Shown here: positions 57,870 to 64,000 of the stretch, piece by piece
Numbering within the stretch: position 1 is the first letter of the stretch
Layout: each line of letters starts with the position of its first letter
NCBI GenBank assembly: GCA_039933215.1
Contig: JBDTOO010000003.1
Location: 42,265 to 106,264, forward strand
Origin: JALYUA01 sp039933215
Lineage (GTDB): Bacteria > Acidobacteriota > Thermoanaerobaculia > UBA5066 > Gp7-AA6
Reading direction: 5' to 3'
Length of the DNA: 64,000 nt
Translations under genes and position numbers: made by a program
The notes under the pieces: model-generated
The model's input: the letters and a program-made list of their open reading frames with translations, nothing else
The model's database searches: none
Told to the model about the DNA's origin: nothing

Positions 57870-57875
57870 CCCGCC

Positions 57876-58391
57876 GTGCCGCCGCCACGTCGTCCGCCGG
57901 GTTCCCGAAAGACGGCTGGCCCCGGGGCGGCGAAGGGGTCGCCGTCGGCGCAGCTCGCCGGGTTCATCGACAAGTACGACCCCTCGGTCGCGAAGCTCGC
58001 GCGAGCGGTGCGCGCCGCGATGCGCCGGCGCTTCCCCGCCCCCAACGAGCTCGTCTACGACAACTACCAGTTCCTCGCGATCGGCTACTCGTCCACCGAG
58101 CGCGCGTCCGACTGCCTCTTCTCGCTCGCCGTGTCGCCCAAGGGCGTCGCTCTCTCCTTCTATTACGGAGCGTCGCTGCCGGACCCGAAGAAGGTCCTGC
58201 TGGGAAGCGGGAACCAGAACCGCTTCATCCGCCTGGAATCCGCGGCGACGCTATCCGAGCCCGCCGTCGTCACGTTGATGTCCGCCGCGAACGCGCACGC
58301 GAAGACGCCCCTGCCAGCGGAAGGCAAGGGCGTCACGATCATCCGATCGATCTCCGCCAAGCAGCGTCCGCGGCGAAAAGCGAAGGCCTAG
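57876..58391 (+). CDS. DUF1801/YdhG-like protein
   Basis: 171 residues from GTG 57876. The central part (YDNYQFLAIGYSSTERASDC; ALSFYYGASLPDPKKVLLGS) and ends (VKTIRSI-like VTIIRSISAKQRP) resemble the DUF1801 family, a small alpha/beta protein of unknown role related to frataxin-like folds. A basic N-terminal tail PPPRRPPGSRKTAGPG precedes it. Confidence 0.65.
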   Translation: MPPPRRPPGSRKTAGPGAAKGSPSAQLAGFIDKYDPSVAKLARAVRAAMRRRFPAPNELVYDNYQFLAIGYSSTERASDCLFSLAVSPKGVALSFYYGASLPDPKKVLLGSGNQNRFIRLESAATLSEPAVVTLMSAANAHAKTPLPAEGKGVTIIRSISAKQRPRRKAKA

Positions 58392-58392
58392 C

Positions 58393-59280
58393 TCAGGGCC
58401 CCGGAATCCCCGTGTCGACGCCCCCGCACAACAGCCCGGGCGTGCCGCTCGAGCTCGTGTAGGTGCGCACCGCGCTGTGCTGCGTGTCGACGACGCTGAT
58501 CAGATAGTCGACGTCCGTGAGCGGCGCGTGGAAGAACCAGAATCCTCCGCCGAGCGACGGCGATCCGGTCGCGTCCACCATCTTGACGACGATCTCGGGG
58601 AACGAGGGGTCCTCCGTGAAGTCCGGGAGGCTGAAGTAGCCGGCCCGGTCTCCCAGCGGGACCGCGTAGCCCGAAGTCGTGCCGTTGGTGCGAGGGTTCG
58701 TCGCGCTCAGAAAGACAACGAATCGTCCGTGAAGCAGCGCAAGCCCCCGGTCCTCGGCATGGACATAGACCGCCGGGCCGGTGACGGGCACCGGAATCGA
58801 CGGGACGATGTCCGTGACGACGTCGCCGTCGACCCGAAAGTACGGCGGGAGAGGCGGCGGAGTCACTCCCGCCGGAGCCGCCTGGCCGGCGGTGACAGGA
58901 CTGCCGCACTCGGTGAGCTTCGTGAGCGCGATCAGGTCTCCTTTCCGAAGCCGCATTGGCGGATCGAGCGAGACGGTCTCCTGTCCGACGGTCACGTCGA
59001 ACGGGCCTCTCTGCCCCAGGAAGATGTATCGGCCCCCCGACGGCCGGAAGAACTTGAGCTTCACGGCTCCGGGACAGGGAGACTCCGACCACCAGAAGCC
59101 CGCCTCGTTGACCGCGCCGTCGTGGTTGGCGGGATACCCCGTCTGCAGATACGTCTGGACCCCGGGATCCGGAATCGGGAGGCCGCCGCTCCCCACGACC
59201 CCTACGTAGAACTGATCGCCGGCCGCAAGTCCTCCGCCGAGGAGGATCACGCAGAGAAGGACGGCGGATCGGCGTGCCAT
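58393..59280 (-). CDS. secreted protein with recurrent C-terminal beta domain
   Basis: 295 residues from ATG 59280, signal peptide about 1-21 (ending GLAAG). The N-terminal half carries FYVGVVGSGGLPIP and KFFRPSGGRYIFLGQRGPF. The last ~100 residues (GYAVPLGDRAGYFSLPDF; EIVVKMVDA; FWFFHAPLTDVDYLISVVDT) align with the C-terminal end of the gene at 62206, including the final TGxxGP. A shared adhesive or sorting domain is likely. The biological role is unknown. Confidence 0.65.
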   Translation of the reverse strand: MARRSAVLLCVILLGGGLAAGDQFYVGVVGSGGLPIPDPGVQTYLQTGYPANHDGAVNEAGFWWSESPCPGAVKLKFFRPSGGRYIFLGQRGPFDVTVGQETVSLDPPMRLRKGDLIALTKLTECGSPVTAGQAAPAGVTPPPLPPYFRVDGDVVTDIVPSIPVPVTGPAVYVHAEDRGLALLHGRFVVFLSATNPRTNGTTSGYAVPLGDRAGYFSLPDFTEDPSFPEIVVKMVDATGSPSLGGGFWFFHAPLTDVDYLISVVDTQHSAVRTYTSSSGTPGLLCGGVDTGIPGP

Positions 59281-59402
59281 GACGGCGACGGGTCGCACGG
59301 CGTCCCATGGCTGAGTGGGTTCAGAACGCGAAGACGGCGCCCGACGCATCGGGAGAGGATAAGCCCATAGTCGGTCCGGAGGCGGAATCGAGAAAAGGAA
59401 CA

Positions 59403-59457
59403 GGGCGGGCCATCGCGGCCCGCCCTCGTGTTTCAGGAGGGGACGAGCGTCCCCTCC
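59403..59457 (-). terminator. double hairpin downstream of 59460 gene
   Basis: Two stems: GGAGGGGACG/CGTCCCCTCC (59436-59457) and GGGCGGGCC-N5-GGCCCGCCC (59403-59425). On the minus strand the second is followed by TGTTCCTTTTCTC, a moderate T-rich tail. It ends the transcript of the 100-residue exported protein. Confidence 0.65.
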
Positions 59458-59459
59458 GT

Positions 59460-59762
59460 TCACATCTTCTTCATCTCTCCCGTCTTGACCCATGTCGCCC
59501 ACATCTTGCCGTCCTTCTCCATCGCGGTGAACCACACCATCGCGCCCTCGGAAGGAGCACCGCCCTCGACCTTGGTATCGGCGTTCCAGTAGACCGTCCA
59601 CTCCTTGCCGGACTTGTCGCTGACCATCATCATCTTCTGGTCGGCGTCGACCTTCGTGATCTTGCCGGACATCTTCTTGCCGCCCATCTTGTCGTGCTCG
59701 GCGAGCGCGACCGCGCTCAGGGCGAAGACCACCACCAGGGACAGAGCCATGATTCGTTTCAT
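59460..59762 (-). CDS. small exported protein, DUF5666-like
   Basis: 100 residues from ATG 59762 (AGGAGG upstream). Signal peptide about 1-21 (ALAEH cut). The mature part KMSGKITKVDADQKMMMVSD ... EGAMVWFTAMEKDGKMWAT has the compact beta OB-like pattern of exported DUF5666-type proteins. High Met/Lys content. The function is unknown. Confidence 0.7.
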   Translation of the reverse strand: MKRIMALSLVVVFALSAVALAEHDKMGGKKMSGKITKVDADQKMMMVSDKSGKEWTVYWNADTKVEGGAPSEGAMVWFTAMEKDGKMWATWVKTGEMKKM

Positions 59763-59966
59763 CGGAAGACCTCCTGAAACGCGGTATTGCGCTTCCCTCG
59801 GAATACGGAGGGCAAGGTGAATCGGATCCATGCGGGACGTCCGGCTTTCCCGCTCCGTACACGAAGGGATGCCGGGATGCATGCGTGGGACACAGCCTGG
59901 CGGCGATCGACCCGCAAGGCTAGAATGCCCGGCAAATCGGCGACGATTCGCCAGTCCTTCAAGAAA

Positions 59967-60845
59967 ATGACGATCACATCGAGGCCCGACCCCCGCGCTT
60001 CCCGCCTTGCGGCGGGAGTCCTGGCCGTCTCTCTCGCGTTGGCAATCTCCGGTTGCCGGCGCGACGAGCCGCCAGCAGCCCGCCTCGTCGCATCCTCGAC
60101 GAGCATCCGGCTCGGCTATCCCGAGAGCGTGCCGCTGACACTCTCGTGGACTGCCCTGGAGCCGCTCCGGAAGCCGGGCATGCGCCCGACCGTATTCGTC
60201 CATCTGATCGATCGCCCCAACCACGTGCTCCGGACTTTCGACCACGACCTGCCGGGCGAGTGGAAGGTGGGCGTCACGCGGAAGGTCGAGATCGACCTCT
60301 TCCAATCGGCGCTCGGGCCGCCGCTCCCCGCGGGCTCGTACACGCTGACGGCGGGGCTCTACGACCCGGCGCTCGGCTACCGATGGGCCCTGGCCACGCA
60401 AGGACCCGACGTGACGGGCCACCGGGAGTATCGTGTCGCCTCGCTGTCGGCCCTGCCCGGGCGTTCCGGCGACGCCCTGTTTCGATTCGTCGGCGGGTGG
60501 GCGGGGACCGAGCGCGGCGCCGACAAGCAGATCCTCCACCGGCGCTGGCTGACGGGATCCGGGACTCTCGTCGTCGAGCCGTCACCTCAGGCGCGGAGGA
60601 TCCGGATCGGAACCAGAATTGTTTCCGAGGAGGGCGCGGTCCGCGGCGGAATGACCGCGACGTGTGAGACCACCGCCCGCGAGATGGCGGCCGGGGCTGG
60701 TTCCTTCGAGGCCGTTCCCCTTCCCGGGCAGCCCTGCGAGATTCGCTGGGAGCGACTCGAGGCAGCGCCCCCGCCTTTCACGGCCCCGGCGCGATGGCTC
60801 GCCCTCGAATCGCTCGCGGTGCGTTCTCCCCCCCGCCCGGACTAG
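59967..60845 (+). CDS. lipoprotein of unknown function
   Basis: 292 residues from ATG 59967. Signal peptide with lipobox ALAISGC (Cys at about 28). The mature part has beta-sandwich features (LGYPESVPLTLSWTALEPL; PAGSYTLTAGLYDPALGYRW), as in secreted carbohydrate-binding or Ig-like modules. TAGAAT at 59921 may be its -10. The longer frame from 59787 lacks a signal peptide. Confidence 0.7.
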   Translation: MTITSRPDPRASRLAAGVLAVSLALAISGCRRDEPPAARLVASSTSIRLGYPESVPLTLSWTALEPLRKPGMRPTVFVHLIDRPNHVLRTFDHDLPGEWKVGVTRKVEIDLFQSALGPPLPAGSYTLTAGLYDPALGYRWALATQGPDVTGHREYRVASLSALPGRSGDALFRFVGGWAGTERGADKQILHRRWLTGSGTLVVEPSPQARRIRIGTRIVSEEGAVRGGMTATCETTAREMAAGAGSFEAVPLPGQPCEIRWERLEAAPPPFTAPARWLALESLAVRSPPRPD

Positions 60846-60877
60846 AACGCGTGATCGCCGCGCCCGCACCTGGCTCG

Positions 60878-61972
60878 CTAACGGGACGTGAACGAGACCG
60901 AGACGTGGACAATCGTCCAGTACGCGAAGCTCTTCGAGTCGAGGAAGACCTTGAATCCCAGAAGACGCGGGTCCTGCCGGAAGCCGTAGGTCCAGACGCC
61001 CGCGGCCGCCACCATGAGAATCACGAGACCGGCATGCAGGAAGGTGAACCCGGATGGAGTGCCTCGGATCCAGGACCAGCTGCCGCGCGCGGGAGACGGC
61101 GCGGGGGCGGGGCGCTTGCGGAGCTGGCGGACGCTGAAGACGTACCAGGCAGACACGTGCAGCAGGATGATCGTGTGCGAGCGAAGACCGAGAGCGAGGC
61201 CCACGGCGATGAGCACGAAGCTCGCCACGAAGACGCGCACGATCGGGACGTGCGCACGCAGGAAGGCGGCGATCGAGCCGAGGTCCGCCGACCGCCAGCG
61301 CCGCCGAAGGGCGAGAACGGCGAAGACGACCCCCACGGCCGGCGCGATCCCCAGGACGCCTCGGAGAAGATCGGGCAACGCCGCCGCCTCGGCCTGCACC
61401 CACTCGCCGCCGAGGCCGAACAACCCGACGCCCAGCGCGAGCGCGGCCACCACCGCCGAGACCAGGAGGAGAGGAAGGCGCACGAGAACCCATTCCGCCG
61501 CGGTCCCGCGCTCCGACGCGGACCCGTCGCCGTTGGCGTAGTAGAAAAAGACCTCGTCGCGGCACTCGTGGATGAAGAAGTAGGAGAACAGGAGCAGCTC
61601 GGCGAGCGCCGGAGCCGCGAAGTCCACGTGCCGGAAGCCCAGACAGAGAACGCCGCCCGCGGCCGCGAGAACGGCGAAGCGCGCCCACGCGCGGCCGGAT
61701 CGCATCCGGCGCGAGTAAGCCGTGAAGAGAAACGCGATCAGGAAATGCGGAATCCCGACGAAGCTCATCGCCGACCGCCCCGGGTCCACGATCGCGCGAG
61801 CCTCGGGACTCCAGCGGCCCGCGCGGATCTCGAACTGGTGGATCACGGCGCAGACGATGACGCTCGCGGCGACGAGAAGGGCCGAAAACAGCCAGTTCCG
61901 CTCCGTCTCCGTGAGCCGACGGAGAATCGAGCCAGCGCCAGGAGCCCGGGGAACCCAGGTGGACGACGCCAT
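60878..61972 (-). CDS. polytopic membrane protein
   Basis: 364 residues with about nine predicted transmembrane segments. Distinctive features are a HECRDEVFFYYANGDG loop and the C-terminal GFTFLHAGLVILMVAAAGVW ... FAYWTIVHVSVSF, with conserved histidines near the membrane (FRHVDF, HECRD, LLHVSAWY, FLHAG, IVHVS). These histidines could bind metal or heme; the similarity to membrane-bound fatty-acid hydroxylase or carotenoid-type enzymes is only structural. The function is unknown. Confidence 0.65.
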   Translation of the reverse strand: MASSTWVPRAPGAGSILRRLTETERNWLFSALLVAASVIVCAVIHQFEIRAGRWSPEARAIVDPGRSAMSFVGIPHFLIAFLFTAYSRRMRSGRAWARFAVLAAAGGVLCLGFRHVDFAAPALAELLLFSYFFIHECRDEVFFYYANGDGSASERGTAAEWVLVRLPLLLVSAVVAALALGVGLFGLGGEWVQAEAAALPDLLRGVLGIAPAVGVVFAVLALRRRWRSADLGSIAAFLRAHVPIVRVFVASFVLIAVGLALGLRSHTIILLHVSAWYVFSVRQLRKRPAPAPSPARGSWSWIRGTPSGFTFLHAGLVILMVAAAGVWTYGFRQDPRLLGFKVFLDSKSFAYWTIVHVSVSFTSR

Positions 61973-62205
61973 GATTGTCCTTCCGCGGAAAAGTTTTGGG
62001 AAGACTATCGGAAGGGTTTTCCGGGGGGAAGCACGATTTTATGACCCGCGAAAACGTTCTGCGCGGGGCGGAATGGCGGTGCCGGGTACGGAGGGCGGGC
62101 TGCCGTCTGCTCCATTTCGGACGTTCACTTTGCCGGAGACCGCTCCCGCATTCCGCGCGCTGCGACCCGCAACGCGGATGGGCCCACGGCCGTAGACATC
62201 CATGG

Positions 62206-63519
62206 ATGTTGCCGTCGAGGGTCTTTCCCACATTGATTCTTGCCGGTCTTCTGTCTGTCTTCCCCGGCTCGGCGCGTGGACAGCGGATCGACGAGTTTCC
62301 CGTTCCAAACGGCGCTTCCGAAATCGTTCTCGGCCCCGATGGCGCGCTCTGGTTCGTGGAGTTGGGCGGAAGCTCGATCGGCAGGCTCACCATCGCCGGT
62401 GAGGTTTCTCGCGTCGCATCCCCCGGAGATCTCGGCCGGATTGCATGGGGACCGGACGGCAACCTCTGGTTCACACAGTTGCACCACCGGTTCCTAGGGA
62501 CGCCGGACCTCGCCGCCGTGGGGCGAATGACTCCCGGCGGCGTCGTGACGCGGTATCTCTTACCCGATCAATCCAGTTCTCCTTATGCGATCGCGGCGGG
62601 ACCGGACGGCAACATGTGGTTCACGGAGCAGAGCGCGATCGGACGAATCACTCCGGATGGCCGGTTGACGGAATTCGTTCTCGATTTCAAAGGCTTCCCC
62701 TTCGACATCATCGGCGGGCCGGACGGAAACGTGTGGTTCGCTGCCGATGGGATCGGCCGGATCACTCCCTCCGGGGAGTTCACCGAATTCCCGCTGCCCG
62801 CACCCGCCATCTACGCGAATTCTCTGGCTCGAGGGCCCGACGGAAACATCTGGTTCACGGGCGGAAACCGCGACCTGAGCGGTGTGGTCGGCCGCATCAC
62901 GATGGCGGGAGTGATCTCCACCGTTCCATACCCGGATCTCCCCACCGGTATCGCCGCCGGTCCCGACGGAAACGTCTGGTTCACGGCGAACCTGGCGCTC
63001 CCTGGCCTGCCTGAAAGCAGTATCGGCCGCATCACTCCGGCCGGGGTCATCTCCAGGGCCTTGACACTCGATGGCAGAGATCTCGGAAAGATCGTTGCCG
63101 GCGCGGATCGCAACCTGTGGTTGACGGAGGGGAACCGGGGGATCGGGCGCCTGACGATTCAGACGAGCGGTAGTTGCCTTCCCGACTCCACGACTCTCTG
63201 CCTGGCCGGCGACAGATTTCGCGCGGCCGTCGCCTTCCGAACGGCCGCGAACCCGCCGGCGCCCGGAACGGGCTACGCGGTTCCCCTCAGTCCCGATGCG
63301 GGCGCCTTCTGGTTTTTCTCGAGCGGAAATCTCGAAGTCGTCGTGAAAGTGGTGGATGGACGGCCGTTCAACGAACGGTTCTGGGTCTTCGTCGCAGGCC
63401 TCACGGACGTGGAGTACGAGCTGACGGTGACCGACACCTTCACGGGCGCGATCTGGACTCACCGCAGCCGCCCCGGCACGCTCGCCAGCTTTGCGGACAC
63501 CGGAGCGTTCGGTCCCTGA
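62206..63519 (+). CDS. secreted virginiamycin-lyase-like beta-propeller with shared C-terminal domain
   Basis: 437 residues from ATG 62206, signal peptide about 1-22 (SARGQ). Repeats of GPDGNxWFTxxxxxxIGRITPxG, six to seven times, are the signature of Vgb/streptogramin-lyase-like propellers, which in many bacteria are not antibiotic lyases. The final ~100 residues (RFRAAVAFRTAANPPAPGTG; GAFWFFSSGNLEVVVKVVDG; FWVFVAGLTDVEYELTVTD) form the domain shared with the gene at 58393. Likely an exported binding protein. Confidence 0.8.
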   Translation: MLPSRVFPTLILAGLLSVFPGSARGQRIDEFPVPNGASEIVLGPDGALWFVELGGSSIGRLTIAGEVSRVASPGDLGRIAWGPDGNLWFTQLHHRFLGTPDLAAVGRMTPGGVVTRYLLPDQSSSPYAIAAGPDGNMWFTEQSAIGRITPDGRLTEFVLDFKGFPFDIIGGPDGNVWFAADGIGRITPSGEFTEFPLPAPAIYANSLARGPDGNIWFTGGNRDLSGVVGRITMAGVISTVPYPDLPTGIAAGPDGNVWFTANLALPGLPESSIGRITPAGVISRALTLDGRDLGKIVAGADRNLWLTEGNRGIGRLTIQTSGSCLPDSTTLCLAGDRFRAAVAFRTAANPPAPGTGYAVPLSPDAGAFWFFSSGNLEVVVKVVDGRPFNERFWVFVAGLTDVEYELTVTDTFTGAIWTHRSRPGTLASFADTGAFGP

Positions 63520-63546
63520 TTCTGCGCGTTCCTCGTCGGGGAAGTT

Positions 63547-63623
63547 TGGTCGGGACGCCGGGATTCGAACCCGGGACCCCCTGAACCCCATTCAGGTACG
63601 CTACCAGACTGCGCCACGTCCCG
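63547..63623 (-). tRNA. tRNA-Pro (anticodon GGG)
   Basis: Complete cloverleaf on the minus strand: acceptor CGGGACG/CGTCCCG, anticodon stem CCTGA/TCAGG with loop ATGGGGT (anticodon GGG), T arm CCGGG-TTCGAAT-CCCGG, discriminator A and encoded CCA. No split or insertion here. Confidence 0.95.
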
Positions 63624-63680
63624 ACCGGAGCGGGCATTTGAGCAGGGATCCCCTGCCGAGTCAAACGAGAGGGCGGCGGA

Positions 63681-64000
63681 TCAGTGCGCCGAGCGGGGCC
63701 GGTCGAGGAGCTTCGCGATCTCCTTCAGCTCCTTTAAGACCCGCTGGCGCTCGGGGAACTCCCCCTTCGAGGACGCTTTCGGCGCGCCGGAAGCGGAAGC
63801 GGACTCCGACAGGAAAGAGCCTCCGGACTCCGAGACACGTGCCTGAGGCGCCGGCGGGGACGACGCGGCCTTCTTCGATGACGGCTGCGTCCGCGGGGGC
63901 GCCGCCTCCAGGCTCTCGTCGAAGCGGCCCTCCGCGAGCTCCGCTTCGAGCCGCTTCTTGGCGCCCGCGACGGTGAAGCCCTCGTCGTAGAGGAGCTCGC
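63681..64000 (-). CDS. MerR-family regulator, C-terminal part (N-terminus beyond window)
   Basis: About 106 residues are visible. ELLYDEGFTVAGAKKRLEAE is the end of the MerR DNA-binding region (the second helix pair), followed by a Ser/Pro/Ala-rich linker and a final coiled coil ERQRVLKELKEIAKLLDRP. MerR genes of this type often precede tRNA-Pro next to ihfA/pheT in related genomes. A hairpin GCAGGG-ATC-CCCTGC lies between its stop and the tRNA (63642-63656). Confidence 0.75.
   Translation of the reverse strand, partial: ELLYDEGFTVAGAKKRLEAELAEGRFDESLEAAPPRTQPSSKKAASSPPAPQARVSESGGSFLSESASASGAPKASSKGEFPERQRVLKELKEIAKLLDRPRSAH

Noticed and set aside
62206..63519. Streptogramin resistance lyase
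   Set aside because: Beta-propeller repeats match the broad Vgb-like fold, but the signal peptide and extra C-terminal domain point to an exported binding protein; antibiotic cleavage cannot be claimed.

Overview
The window looks like chromosomal DNA of a GC-rich Gram-negative bacterium, most plausibly an Acidobacteriota (Thermoanaerobaculia-like) lineage. This is inferred from an Oar-type TonB-dependent receptor with an N-terminal carboxypeptidase-regulatory domain, a 1379-residue secreted protein built of the same kind of domain, ECF sigma/zinc anti-sigma regulation, and two secreted proteins that share a C-terminal domain. No rRNA or ribosomal protein gene is present to confirm the taxonomy.

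Host layout. 1-5038 (minus) is a fatty-acid oxidation operon: acyl-CoA synthetase, fused hydratase/3-hydroxyacyl-CoA dehydrogenase, acyl-CoA dehydrogenase (cut by the window edge). 5283-17119 holds a small membrane protein, the giant repeat protein, two SDR oxidoreductases, a degenerate HD protein, an ECF sigma - ZAS anti-sigma - Spy/CpxP-like operon, a PH/SHOCT membrane protein, a CPA2 antiporter and a GNAT. 27874-36115 holds secreted proteins, a methyltransferase, a cell-wall group (M15 peptidase, YkuD L,D-transpeptidase, and a YkuD paralogue with Ser for the catalytic Cys), a REC-GGDEF-EAL protein, and pcm-acyP-apt. 36213-43259 carries a fused E1 alpha/beta 2-oxoacid dehydrogenase, queD-pspC-surE and the Oar-like receptor. 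43354-49002 carries a MarR-msrP methionine sulfoxide repair unit and an arsenic unit (frameshifted arsN2, arsR, arsI, arsC, aqpS). 49336-54701 carries a polyamine ABC transporter (potA, potB, fused potC-potD) divergent from a succinate-semialdehyde-type aldehyde dehydrogenase. 54840-64000 is mostly hypothetical and secreted proteins, ending with tRNA-Pro(GGG) and a MerR-type regulator.

The accessory core is a ~9.4 kb integrative element at 17383-26769, inserted in the anticodon loop of a tRNA-Arg(CCT) gene. A 5' half of the tRNA remains at 17351-17389, a complete tRNA lies at 26731-26804, and an extra 3' half lies at 27821-27855, so the locus looks like a tandem insertion: an integrase-bearing element plus a ~1 kb remnant. 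The element encodes a tyrosine integrase preceded by a small basic protein, a divergent excisionase, a sigma-like regulator, a chain of overlapping small genes, a D5/P4-type primase-helicase, small zinc-binding and membrane proteins and a GAGRPK-motif protein that could be a small terminase. It has no recognisable capsid, tail, portal or large terminase gene. This is the layout expected of a phage satellite or phage-inducible island, and it is the best candidate here for an undescribed system. A 102-bp nested palindrome lies exactly at the 3' end of the primase gene.

A second theme is gene starts: at least ten genes have a TANNNT hexamer ending 6-7 nt before the start codon with no Shine-Dalgarno, which implies frequent leaderless transcription. 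For marR, arsR and the integrase operon an operator-like dyad overlaps this promoter and the start codon.
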